This document shows positions 26,076-33,329 of a stretch of 64,000 nucleotides of DNA, one piece after another. Each line of letters begins with the position of its first letter. Within the stretch, counting starts at the first letter, position 1. The translations under genes were made by a program, and so were the position numbers. This DNA is from Geothrix edaphica (GTDB lineage: Bacteria; Acidobacteriota; Holophagae; Holophagales; Holophagaceae), in NCBI RefSeq assembly GCF_030268045.1, contig NZ_BSDC01000004.1, positions 110,015 through 174,014 on the forward strand. The letters are read 5' to 3'. The notes beneath the pieces were generated by a model. The model worked only from the letters and a program-made list of their open reading frames with translations. It was not told the origin of the DNA and ran no database searches.

Positions 26076-27182
26076 ATGGATTTCGAGACCCTGGTGCGGG
26101 CCAAGAACGAGCTGGACCCCCGGGTCCGGCAGCTGGTCGCCCACCTCGACCCCGAGCGCAAAGCCCTGGAGCTGGAACAGATCGAAGAGCGCACCACGGC
26201 CCCGGGCTTCTGGGACGACCCGGAGGCCGCCAAGCCGCTCCTCCAGAAGCGGGGGGCGATCACCGACGACATCGCCCTGGCCAAGCGCCTGACGGGCGGC
26301 CTCGAGGACCTGGAGACCGGCCTGGAGCTGGCCAAGGAAGACGGGGACATGCTCACCGAGGCCGAGGCGGTGGAAGGCGCTCTCCGCAAGGCCGTCGAGG
26401 ATGCCGAGCTGCGCATGATGCTCAGCGGCGACCTGGACCACAACCGCGCCATCGTGGCCATCGCCCCCGGCGCCGGCGGCACCGAGAGCCAGGACTGGGC
26501 GGCCATGCTGCTCCGCATGTACCTGCGCTTCTGCGAAGCCAAGGGCTGGGGCACGGAGATGCTCGATTACCAGGATGGGGAGGAGGGGGGCATCAAGGGC
26601 GCCACCTTCATCGTGGACGCGCCCTTCTCCTACGGCTACCTGCGGGCCGAGGCCGGCGTCCACCGCCTGGTGCGCATCAGCCCCTTCGATTCCGCCAAGC
26701 GCCGGCACACCAGCTTCGCCGCGGTGTACGTGAGCCCCGAGCTGGACGACACCATCAACGTGGACATCCCCGAAAAGGACCTCAAGATCGATGTCTTCCG
26801 CGCCAGCGGCGCCGGCGGCCAGCACGTGAACCGCACCGAGTCCGCCGTGCGCTTCACCCACCTGCCCACGGGCATCGTGGTGAGCTGCCAGAACGAGCGC
26901 AGCCAGATCAAGAACCGGGCCACGGCCCTGAAGGTGCTGCAGGGGCGGCTCTACGAGCTGGAGCAGCGGAAGTTCCTGGAGAAGGTGGCTGCCGCCAGCG
27001 GCGACAAGGCCGACGTGGCCTGGGGCAGCCAGATCCGCAGCTACGTGCTCCAGCCCTACCAGATGGTGAAGGACCACCGCACCGGCGAGGAGACCAGCCA
27101 GACCCAGAAGGTGCTGGACGGCGACATCGATGCCTTCATCCGTGCCCAGCTGCTGGCGAAGTCGCTCAAGGCCGAGGGCTGA
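26076..27182 (+). CDS. prfB: Peptide chain release factor 2
   Basis: A 368-residue RF2 recognising UAA and UGA. The GGQ loop reads SGAGGQHVNRTESAVR, and the specificity element reads VRISPFDS (SPF type). Unlike the prfB of many bacteria, the frame is continuous from MDFETLVRAKNEL with no internal UGA frameshift site. GGGAG lies upstream of the ATG. It is convergent with the membrane-protein gene at 27457. Confidence 0.97.
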   Translation: MDFETLVRAKNELDPRVRQLVAHLDPERKALELEQIEERTTAPGFWDDPEAAKPLLQKRGAITDDIALAKRLTGGLEDLETGLELAKEDGDMLTEAEAVEGALRKAVEDAELRMMLSGDLDHNRAIVAIAPGAGGTESQDWAAMLLRMYLRFCEAKGWGTEMLDYQDGEEGGIKGATFIVDAPFSYGYLRAEAGVHRLVRISPFDSAKRRHTSFAAVYVSPELDDTINVDIPEKDLKIDVFRASGAGGQHVNRTESAVRFTHLPTGIVVSCQNERSQIKNRATALKVLQGRLYELEQRKFLEKVAAASGDKADVAWGSQIRSYVLQPYQMVKDHRTGEETSQTQKVLDGDIDAFIRAQLLAKSLKAEG

Positions 27183-27200
27183 CAGCCGATAGCTGACAGC

Positions 27201-27321
27201 TGATCGCTACTCGCCCTTGGCGATCTTCTCCTGCTCGTCCCTGGGCAGGCGGAAGACCCAGCGGCCGGTGATGCGGTCCCAGAGGTCGAAGCAGCAGAGC
27301 CAGTTCAGGAGACCGGCCACC
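27201..27321 (-). pseudogene. Displaced 3'-end copy of the membrane-protein gene at 27457-27957
   Basis: These 121 bases repeat 27451-27571, the last ~38 codons plus stop of the gene upstream on this strand. About five substitutions occur, all near the 3' end. The frame is kept: the copy ends LPRDEQEKIAKGE-stop where the intact gene ends LPKDEQEKLAKGE-stop. Both the K/R and L/I changes are conservative. It has no start of its own. It lies on the far side of element C from the intact gene, as expected for an original 3' end displaced by an insertion. Confidence 0.8.
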
Positions 27322-27450
27322 GAGGGCCCCGCTCCGCGAACGGGGCCATAGGCTCCGTGAGTGGGAGGACGTGCCAGTGGCACGTCCGATCGCGGGCAGC
27401 CAGAGCCGCGTGCGCGGCCGAAGGCGCGCTCAGCGGCCGCCCGGAGGGCG
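27322..27450 (-). repeat. Element C between direct copies of a gene 3' end
   Basis: This 129-base stretch separates the two copies of the gene 3' end. It contains an outer GGGCCCCG/CGGGGCCC-type hairpin (27324-27347), then GAGTGGGAG, a perfect hairpin GACGTGCC/GGCACGTC (27368-27386), and CGATC. The GGGAG-hairpin-CG(A)TC plan is shared with elements A, B and D, though the hairpin stems differ completely. No reading frame of note is present. Confidence 0.7.
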
Positions 27451-27456
27451 TGATGG

Positions 27457-27957
27457 CTACTCGCCCTTGGCGAGCTTTTCCTGCTCGTCCTTGGGGAGGC
27501 GGAAGACCCAGCGGCCGGTGATGCGGTCCCAGAGGTCGAAGCAGCAGAGCCAGTTCAGGAGACCGGCCACCATCACGTAGGTGGCCCCGTACTCCTGCGT
27601 GAGCGTGCGCACCGGCTCGGTGCCGGCCCCGCCGAAGGCCCAGGCGAAGAGGCCGTACACCGGGCCGACGCCCAGGGTGCCGAAGGCGCCGAGGGTGGGC
27701 AGCCAGGCTCCCTGCACGGGCACGAAGACGCCTCCCCTCACGCCATCGACGGCGCCGTACTGCAGCTGGAACGCCGCCAGCAGACAGAAGAGCACCCAGA
27801 CGCCGAAGAACACCTTGGCGCGGCCCTTCTCCCCGATCATCCAGTACCCCGCCCCCGGCACCAGCCACTGGAACAGCAGGGGCTTCCAGGCGGCCTGGAG
27901 GGCCTTCTTGCGGCGGAGGGGCATGGGGAGCCTGAGCGCGGGCGTGGGTTCGGACAT
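27457..27957 (-). CDS. Small polytopic membrane protein of unknown function
   Basis: A 166-residue protein with about four hydrophobic helices: QWLVPGAGYWMIGEKGRAKVFFG at the N-terminus, a helix near LFCLLAAFQL, and VMVAGLLNWLCCFDLWDRITG near the C-terminus. The opening is like TM2-type proteins. I do not recognise a named family with certainty; related proteins seem common in Acidobacteria. Its 3' end is duplicated downstream around element C. Confidence 0.75.
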   Translation of the reverse strand: MSEPTPALRLPMPLRRKKALQAAWKPLLFQWLVPGAGYWMIGEKGRAKVFFGVWVLFCLLAAFQLQYGAVDGVRGGVFVPVQGAWLPTLGAFGTLGVGPVYGLFAWAFGGAGTEPVRTLTQEYGATYVMVAGLLNWLCCFDLWDRITGRWVFRLPKDEQEKLAKGE

Positions 27958-28247
27958 AGCTTCAGATTACCCGAGTCTTGGGGGTGGCCAGCCGGGTCGC
28001 GCGCCGGACCGGGGGCCGGCTCCGCCGGATCGGCTTCCAGGCGAAAAAAAACATCCCCTGCCGCTGGAGGTCCCCCTTCCGGTCCCGTCCCCTGAGTGCA
28101 GACACGGCGGTCCTTAGGTCGAAGATCCGGCCAGTATGACCAGAGTCTTGTAGGTCAAATGGTCTAGATACTTAAACTTGCGCTAAATCGTGCGGGGCAC
28201 CACCCTTCTGGATTCAACCGCACTCCCCCAGCCTCAAGGAGGTGTCC
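27958..28247. other. Intergenic region upstream of the lipoprotein gene
   Basis: About 290 bases between divergent genes. The half nearest the lipoprotein gene is AT-richer (around 28130-28195) and probably carries its promoter, but no convincing hexamer pair with good spacing is seen. AAGGAGG at about 28236-28242 is the ribosome binding site for the lipoprotein. A GC-rich stem-like stretch (CCGGGGGCCGG) lies near 28010-28025. No gene is seen. Confidence 0.5.
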
Positions 28248-29363
28248 ATGAACATCCTGAAACCCATTCTGATCGGGGCCGCGCTCGCGGTCCTGCCCCT
28301 CGGTCTCACCCTCGGCTGTGACCAGAAGTCGCAATCCACCTCCGCAGAATCCAAGGATCTCGTCAGCAAGGCCGTGGAGGCCCAGCAGGCCGAGGGCCAG
28401 GTCCAGGGGGCCACCAAGGCCCAGGCCGACGCGATGGCCAAGGCGGGGGTGCAGCCCAACCCCGCCGGGATCCAGCTGTCAGAGGCCCAGCGGACGCTGC
28501 TTGAGGCCCGGGTCAAGGCCGAGAAGGACAACAGCACCGCGGCCCTCCTCCAGGAGATCCTGGATCGGGACAAGGCCATCGGTGAGCTCACCCGGAAGGT
28601 GGCCAGGCTCCAGGCCGAGCTGCCCAGGCCCCAGATCGCCACGGAGAAGGACAACCATTTCGCCATGGCCGTGCGCTACCTGAAGGGCCGCGGCCTCTCC
28701 GATGAGAAGGCCAGGACCCTCGCCGCCCGGGCGAACATCCTGGAAGAGCTCCAGCCTGGCTGGCAGGTCTACCACCAGTACGCCGGCGGTGCCTACCTCA
28801 CGGCCGTCACGCAGGGCAAGGCGGAGATGGGCCCCACGGAGTACCTGCACAACCAGCGGGCCGCCCTCCAGAAGGACCGCGATGACCTCTCCGGCCAGGT
28901 GCAGGATCTGAAAACGGAGCGCTCCAAGGTGCAGGAGGAGGTGGAGGCCCTCCACGCCGAGAAGACCACGCTGACCTCCCAGGTGAGCGAGCTGACGTCC
29001 TTGAGCCAGGCCCAGAAGGTCAAGCTCAACTCGATGCACTACCTGGTCGGCCAGCGCAAGCAGCTGGTGAACGAGGGCGTGATCGTCGTGCCGGTCTTCG
29101 CGAAGGACCGCATGGGCCCCAAGGCGGTGGCTTCCCGCTTCGTCAAGGACCTTCCGCTGGACGAGCCGAACCCCGAGATCCAGATCCAGGCTTCCGAGGT
29201 CGGGCTCACGAAGATCAGCAAGGTGAACGTGGTCCCCGGCTCCCTCCAGAAGGACAAGGACTACGTCGTGACCCTCGCCCAGGATCGGAAGAACGCCACC
29301 ATCCGCATCCTGGACCCCGAGCGCCTGCGCAACGATCGCGTGGTGTTCGCGGTGACGGACTGA
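28248..29363 (+). CDS. Coiled-coil lipoprotein, unknown function
   Basis: A 371-residue lipoprotein: signal peptide with lipobox LTLGC (Cys around residue 24), then an Ala/Gln-rich linker and two coiled-coil stretches. The second is long (LQKDRDDLSGQVQDLKTERS onward). A C-terminal globular, strand-rich part follows (GLTKISKVNVVPGSL ... ATIRILDPERL). The ATG at 28248 is favoured by AAGGAGG five bases upstream. The single-gene unit ends in a strong terminator. No family is recognised; an envelope-spanning or scaffold role is only a guess. Confidence 0.8.
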   Translation: MNILKPILIGAALAVLPLGLTLGCDQKSQSTSAESKDLVSKAVEAQQAEGQVQGATKAQADAMAKAGVQPNPAGIQLSEAQRTLLEARVKAEKDNSTAALLQEILDRDKAIGELTRKVARLQAELPRPQIATEKDNHFAMAVRYLKGRGLSDEKARTLAARANILEELQPGWQVYHQYAGGAYLTAVTQGKAEMGPTEYLHNQRAALQKDRDDLSGQVQDLKTERSKVQEEVEALHAEKTTLTSQVSELTSLSQAQKVKLNSMHYLVGQRKQLVNEGVIVVPVFAKDRMGPKAVASRFVKDLPLDEPNPEIQIQASEVGLTKISKVNVVPGSLQKDKDYVVTLAQDRKNATIRILDPERLRNDRVVFAVTD

Positions 29364-29384
29364 GCATTTGTCTTATGTCATGCG

Positions 29385-29416
29385 AAAAAGCGGGGGCGTG
29401 CGCCCCCGCTTTTTTG
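29385..29416. terminator. Bidirectional terminator
   Basis: A-run, GCGGGGGCG/CGCCCCCGC stem and T-run, effective on both strands. It ends the lipoprotein gene on + and, on -, sits just past the displaced rpsR 3' copy. It is therefore probably the original rpsR terminator. Confidence 0.85.
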
Positions 29417-29433
29417 CATGTTCAAGAACGAAT

Positions 29434-29613
29434 CTAGTCCGTGGCGAACGGCAGCAGCGCGATGCGAGGGACGATGCGGGTCGCTCCGAAGGCTCCGCCG
29501 GGCCGAGTGCGCGCGCTTGATGGCTTCCACGGAGGCTCCATCTCCGCGAGCGGAGCGAGTGGGAGGGCACGCCAGGGGCGTGCCCGTCAGATGGAGGCGC
29601 GCTGGTGGACGGC
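29434..29613 (-). pseudogene. Displaced, interrupted 3'-end copy of rpsR with embedded element B
   Basis: Pieces of the last ~25 codons of rpsR recur here in order. They are 29596-29613, then 29508-29531, then 29434-29464 ending in the same TAG. Two insertions break the copy. A ~66-base hairpin element (about 29532-29595) has the same ends as in element A: GGAGGCTCCATCTCC ... GAGTGGGAG, hairpin GGCACGCC/GGCGTGCC, CGTCAGATGGAGG. A 43-base GC-rich piece (about 29465-29507) is the other. The final codons differ from rpsR mainly by synonymous changes (CTGCTG against CTGCTA). It is not translated as S18. Confidence 0.75.
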
Positions 29614-29739
29614 AGAAGGCGACCGGTCCCGAAGGGGCGACGGGGCTCCAGTGGAGCCCCGTCGAGGGAGGCTTTCGTGCGGAAACGAAGAGGGGGCCGG
29701 TTGGCCCCCTCTTTGTTGATAGTCCGCCAGCGCCTGGAA
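29614..29739 (-). terminator. Hairpins directly downstream of intact rpsR
   Basis: After the rpsR stop there is a terminator-like hairpin AAGAGGGGGCC/GGCCCCCTCTT (29688-29713). A second strong hairpin CGACGGGGCTCC/GGAGCCCCGTCG (29638-29664) follows. They stand between rpsR and its displaced 3' copy, so they came with, or arose from, the insertion. No gene is present. Confidence 0.6.
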
Positions 29740-30006
29740 CTAGTCCGTGGCGAACGGTAGCAGCGCGATGTTCCGCGCGCGCTTGATGGCTTCCACGAGG
29801 GCGCGCTGGTGGACGGCGCACACGCCGCTGGTGCGGCGGGGCAGCACCTTGCCGCGCTCGGGGGTGAAGGCCTGGAGGGTCTTCACGTCCTTGTAGTCGA
29901 TCATGGTGGACTTCTCGACGCAGAACTTGCAGAACTTCGCGCGTCGTCCCCCAAAAGCCTTCTTCTTCTTGGGCTTGCCCTTCTTGGCGTCAGCTCGGCG
30001 CTTCAT
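29740..30006 (-). CDS. rpsR: 30S ribosomal protein S18
   Basis: An 88-residue S18 with a basic N-terminus ([23 protein letters not shown]) and the conserved [23 protein letters not shown] and [14 protein letters not shown]18 binds next to S6 in the 30S platform. It overlaps the rpsF stop (ATGA). The CxxC near the N-terminus is the zinc-type variant of S18. Its 3' end is duplicated downstream. Confidence 0.98.
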   Translation of the reverse strand: MKRRADAKKGKPKKKKAFGGRRAKFCKFCVEKSTMIDYKDVKTLQAFTPERGKVLPRRTSGVCAVHQRALVEAIKRARNIALLPFATD

Positions 30007-30392
30007 CCGACCACCTCCTCAGGTGCGCGATCCTTGATGCCGGCCTGGGCCTTGCGCTTGGCCTCGCGCTCGATGCGCTGCTTGGCGCGGCCCGCGGCCT
30101 TCTCGGCCTCGTCCAGGCGGACGCTCAGGTACTTGATGACCGAATCGTTGTTGCGGAAGCGGCGCTCCAGCTCGGCGATGAGGTCGGGTCCGGCGTTCAT
30201 CTCGAAGAGCGTGTAGTAGCCCTCGCTGAACTTCTGGACCTCGTAGGCCAGCTTCTTGCGGCCCCACTTGTCGGTCTTGAGCAGCTCGCCACCCTGCTCG
30301 GCGATGATCCCCTCGTACTGCTTGACGAGCTCATCGCTCTGCTCGTCCGTCAGCGTGGGGGAGGCGATGAAGATGGTCTCGTAGTGACGCAT
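30003..30392 (-). CDS. rpsF: 30S ribosomal protein S6
   Basis: A 129-residue S6: [18 protein letters not shown], a central [18 protein letters not shown], and the helix [16 protein letters not shown] basic, Ala/Lys-rich tail extends the C-terminus. It forms a heterodimer with S18, encoded next. Unlike many genomes there is no ssb between rpsF and rpsR, and no rplI follows. Confidence 0.97.
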   Translation of the reverse strand: MRHYETIFIASPTLTDEQSDELVKQYEGIIAEQGGELLKTDKWGRKKLAYEVQKFSEGYYTLFEMNAGPDLIAELERRFRNNDSVIKYLSVRLDEAEKAAGRAKQRIEREAKRKAQAGIKDRAPEEVVG

Positions 30393-30511
30393 CTGTCCTC
30401 CTTGTGGATGTGAAGCCCCCCACTGGGTTCCGGGGAGCAAGGAAGACGCCCTCCAGCGGAGGACGCGAACAGCTAGTTTCGCGTGGAAAGGGCCGGAATT
30501 CAATGGAAAGT

Positions 30512-31087
30512 CTAGGACACGGGCTCCCAGAACGCCGCCGGATTCACCAGGTTGGCCAGCCCGCCCAGGTCCTCCGCCTGGCCGAGCAGATCCAGGAACC
30601 GGGCGAAGGGGGCGTCCAGCCGGCCGATGACCTCCCATTCGGGATCCGTCCAGGGCTCCAGCACGAAGTCCACCAGGGGCCGCTGGAAGGGGCCGATGCC
30701 CAGGCGCAGGCGGGCGATGTCCGTGGTGCCCAGACACTCGAACACCGAGCGGAGGCCGTTGTGGCCGCCGGCCGAGCCGTCGAGCCGGAAGCGGCCCGTG
30801 CCCAGGGGCAGGTCCTTGTCGTCGTAGAGCAGCACCATGCGCCGGGGGTAGAGGCCCGCGGCTTCGGCCTGGGCGCAGGCCTCGCCGGAGAGGTTCATGT
30901 AGGTGGCGGGCACCAGGGCCTGGAGCCGGTCCGTGAGCGGGTAGAGCGTGCCCGAGGAAAACCGCTTCGAGGGCGCGGGCGCCAGGTCCCGGTCCGCCAT
31001 CCAGCGCTGCAGCATGAGCCGCCCCAGGTTATGGCGCGTGTCCTGGTACTCGGGGCCGGGGTTGCCGAGGGGAACGAGGGTCCACAT
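30512..31087 (-). CDS. pth: Peptidyl-tRNA hydrolase
   Basis: A 191-residue Pth that recycles stalled peptidyl-tRNAs. The motif LGNPGPEYQDTRHNLG carries the catalytic histidine. YDDKDLPLGTGRFRLDGSAGGHNGLRS holds the conserved aspartate and substrate loop, and RLRLGIGPF follows. It starts at ATG 31087 and is followed by rpsF after ~120 bases. Confidence 0.96.
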   Translation of the reverse strand: MWTLVPLGNPGPEYQDTRHNLGRLMLQRWMADRDLAPAPSKRFSSGTLYPLTDRLQALVPATYMNLSGEACAQAEAAGLYPRRMVLLYDDKDLPLGTGRFRLDGSAGGHNGLRSVFECLGTTDIARLRLGIGPFQRPLVDFVLEPWTDPEWEVIGRLDAPFARFLDLLGQAEDLGGLANLVNPAAFWEPVS

Positions 31088-31092
31088 GGTCT

Positions 31093-31154
31093 GAAGCTAT
31101 CAGCTGTCGGCTGTCAGCTCTCGGGAAAGGCAGCGGGCGCCGCGTGGCGCCCGC
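31093..31154 (-). terminator. Terminator hairpin and AGCTGTC repeat upstream of pth
   Basis: GCGGGCGCC/GGCGCCCGC arms with loop GCGT (31133-31154) follow the DUF6448 gene. Next to pth, 31093-31119 carries an alternating AGCTGTC/GGCTGTC repeat. The same repeat, reverse complemented, recurs at 27181-27206 after prfB, so it is a dispersed simple repeat in this genome. Confidence 0.6.
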
Positions 31155-31176
31155 TTGCGGCGTGCCGGAAGGGTAA

Positions 31177-31806
31177 TCAGTGCTGGTGATGGGGCTCGGG
31201 CTTGGCGGGGGCTTCCGCTTCGGCGCCTTCGGCGTGGGCGCCGCCGCCAGCCGCGGCGCGGTAGACGCCGTCCACGTAGTGGAGGAAGTCCACGTAGGCG
31301 GCCACGGCCTTCCGGCCGGCGGCGGGATCGGAGGGCGCCTGGCTGCGGGCGGCGCGGGCCTGCTTGAAGCGGGCCTCGAGGCCCGGCTTGAGGACGCCGT
31401 GCATGAGCTCGAACACGGGCTTCAGGTCGCCGGAGGCCAGGGCCTTGTCTGCGGCGGGGATGGCCGGGCCGAAGTCCATGCCGGCGGGCTTGAGGCCCGT
31501 GTAGGGGGCGCCTTCGCCAGCGCGGTGGATCCGCACCAGCGTCTCGAAGAAGTAGGCCTCGGCCAGCTCTTGGGCCTCGGGGCCCAGGGCGCCGACCTTG
31601 AGGGTGCGGGCGAAGGCGGCGCGGATCTGGGCCTCGTCCTCCGCCTTCACCCAGGCGAGGATCGGGTTCACGTCGCCCTTGGCCAGGGCCTGCTTGGCGG
31701 CGATGACGACGGGACCATCGAGGGCGTCGCAGTGGGCGCCGAGGGGCAGGGCGGCCAGGCTGGCCAGCACGGCCGTCAGCAGGATGGGGAAGAGAGGCTT
31801 TCGCAT
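31177..31806 (-). CDS. DUF6448 family secreted protein
   Basis: A 209-residue protein with an N-terminal signal peptide ending near LGAHC. The body matches DUF6448: HCDALDGPVVIAAKQAL, NPILAWVKAEDEAQIRAAF, AYFFETLVRIHRAGEGAPYTGLKPAG. A His/Glu-rich tail (EPHHQH) closes it, so metal binding is possible. Function is unknown. It directly follows the TetR gene (25 bases) and may be controlled by it. Confidence 0.8.
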   Translation of the reverse strand: MRKPLFPILLTAVLASLAALPLGAHCDALDGPVVIAAKQALAKGDVNPILAWVKAEDEAQIRAAFARTLKVGALGPEAQELAEAYFFETLVRIHRAGEGAPYTGLKPAGMDFGPAIPAADKALASGDLKPVFELMHGVLKPGLEARFKQARAARSQAPSDPAAGRKAVAAYVDFLHYVDGVYRAAAGGGAHAEGAEAEAPAKPEPHHQH

Positions 31807-31831
31807 GGGAACTCCGATAGGTACCGCCGGT

Positions 31832-32425
31832 TCAGCGGGCGGGAGGGGGTTGAAGGATGGTGCGGAGGGTGGCGCAGGTGTCGGCGGCATCGCCCGCGCG
31901 GCCATGCCCTGCGGCCTGGGAGTAGACGAGGTGCATGAGCATGCCGAAGACCACCGCCAGCAGGGCTTGCGGCGGCAGGTCGGTGCGGACGGTGCCTTCC
32001 CGTTGGGCCTCCGTGAGCGCCTCCAAGAGGAAGGCCTGGGTCCGGGTGACCACCGATCGCAGGCGTGCAGCGGCGATGTCCGGCAGCGCCAACGTGAACT
32101 GCTCGGAGAACATCAACCGCCCGATGCCCCGGGATCCGCCCACCATGTCCGCGCGGGCCTGGAGCAAGGCCAGGATGCGCTCCAGAGGGGGGGCCGTTGT
32201 GGGCGGGAACGTGGTGAGGATCCTTTCCTCCACCCGCAGCACCACCGCCTCCAGGATCTCCTCGCGGTTCGCGAAGTGGCGGAACGGGGCGCCGCTGCTG
32301 ACGCCCAGCTCGCCGGCCAGGGCGCTGGTGGTCAGGGCGGCGATGCCCCGGGTCTCGATGATCCGGAGTGCAGCCTCCGCAATTTCGGCGCGCTTGGAGG
32401 TGAGTTCCAGGGCAGGTCGGGTCAT
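31832..32425 (-). CDS. TetR family transcriptional regulator
   Basis: A 197-residue regulator. The N-terminal helix-turn-helix spans about residues 8-55 (IAEAALRIIETRGIAALTTSALA, then VSSGAPFRHFANREEIL). The C-terminal ligand domain is helical and resembles TetR_C regulators in which a helix near residue 100 reads GIGRLMFSEQF. The promoter at 32432-32459 overlaps a palindrome, so autoregulation is likely. The adjacent DUF6448 gene is the obvious co-regulated target; the ligand is unknown. Confidence 0.9.
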   Translation of the reverse strand: MTRPALELTSKRAEIAEAALRIIETRGIAALTTSALAGELGVSSGAPFRHFANREEILEAVVLRVEERILTTFPPTTAPPLERILALLQARADMVGGSRGIGRLMFSEQFTLALPDIAAARLRSVVTRTQAFLLEALTEAQREGTVRTDLPPQALLAVVFGMLMHLVYSQAAGHGRAGDAADTCATLRTILQPPPAR

Positions 32426-32431
32426 GCGTTA

Positions 32432-32459
32432 ATTGTAAGTAAGCACTTACTTTTGTCAA
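32432..32459 (-). promoter_or_regulatory. Promoter with operator in the spacer, for the TetR gene
   Basis: On the minus strand TTGACA (32459-32454) and TACAAT (32437-32432) are 16 bases apart, a near-consensus sigma-70 promoter. The spacer is almost filled by the palindrome AAGTAAG-TG-CTTACTT (32437-32452). A TetR dimer bound here would block RNA polymerase. This is one of the clearest promoters in the window. Confidence 0.75.
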
Positions 32460-32465
32460 GGGCCA

Positions 32466-32497
32466 AAAAAACGGGCACCGCATGGCGCCCGTTTTTG
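32466..32497 (-). terminator. Terminator after rplY
   Basis: ACGGGCGCC pairs with GGTGCCCGT on the rplY strand, flanked by A- and T-runs, 16 bases after the rplY stop. Confidence 0.75.
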
Positions 32498-32512
32498 CTG
32501 ACAGCCGGGAAG

Positions 32513-33157
32513 CTACTTCTTGTCTTCCTTCTTGCCCTTCTTGGCCACTTCGGGTTCGGCGGCAGCGGGGGCAGCGGCGGCGACCTCTTCCTCGGCAGCC
32601 TTGCCGCGGACGGAGCAGACCGTCTGGTGGGCATCGCCGATGAAGACGACGTTGGGCATGAGGGTGATCTGCTCGAAGCGGATGCTGTCACCCACGGCCA
32701 GATTGGTCACGTCCACGTCGATGTGGGCGGGGATGATGCTGGGCAGGCACTCGAGCTCGATCTCGCGGTGGGCGAAGTCGAGGACGCCGCCCATGCTCTT
32801 CACGCCGATGGAGGTGCCGATGAGGCGCACGGGCACCTTCACGCGCACCTTGTGGGTCATGTCCACGCGCATGAAGTCCACGTGGCGCAGGCGGCCGGTG
32901 ATGGGATCGCGCTGCAGGTCCTTGATGATGACGTGGCGCTTGATGTCCGTGCCCTCGCGCTGGAGGAACATCACGGAGTTCATGCCGGCGTCGCTGGCCA
33001 GCACGCGGGCCACGGCCTTGGGGCTGATGGCGATGGCGATGGGGGCCTCGTTCAGGCCGTAGACCACGGCCGGGATCATGCCGCCCTTCTTGAGGTCGCG
33101 GATGGCGGCCTTGCCGAAGGTCTCACGCTTGGGGACGATCAGGACTTCCTGGGACAT
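32513..33157 (-). CDS. rplY: 50S ribosomal protein L25/general stress protein Ctc
   Basis: A 214-residue CTC-type L25 that binds 5S rRNA. The N-terminal L25 domain covers about residues 1-95 (GKAAIRDLKKGGMIPAVVYG). The C-terminal TL5-type domain covers about 96-190 (VPVRLIGTSIGVKSMGGVLDFAHREIELECLP). A low-complexity Ala/Glu/Lys tail ends the protein. AGGAAAGAC precedes the ATG. Confidence 0.95.
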   Translation of the reverse strand: MSQEVLIVPKRETFGKAAIRDLKKGGMIPAVVYGLNEAPIAIAISPKAVARVLASDAGMNSVMFLQREGTDIKRHVIIKDLQRDPITGRLRHVDFMRVDMTHKVRVKVPVRLIGTSIGVKSMGGVLDFAHREIELECLPSIIPAHIDVDVTNLAVGDSIRFEQITLMPNVVFIGDAHQTVCSVRGKAAEEEVAAAAPAAAEPEVAKKGKKEDKK

Positions 33158-33329
33158 GTCTTTCCTCCTACCTGGCGGCGGGCTGCCGCCCTCTCGTTGG
33201 GATGGGTCCGGGCGGACCGGTCGGCGTCTCCCCATGGAGGGCCGAACCATCGATTCTGCCTGAAAAAGGCCCGGAACCAAAGAGGGATCTTCCCGGCGGC
33301 CCATCCCGGGCCGGGATTATCCTGCTTCC

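Noticed and set aside
26040..26200. Programmed +1 frameshift in prfB
   Set aside because: The frame is continuous from the ATG to the GGQ and SPF motifs, with no in-frame UGA to bypass.
27201..27571. Template/variable repeat pair of a diversity-generating retroelement
   Set aside because: Substitutions are not adenine-specific, they preserve conservative amino acids, and no reverse transcriptase is in the window.
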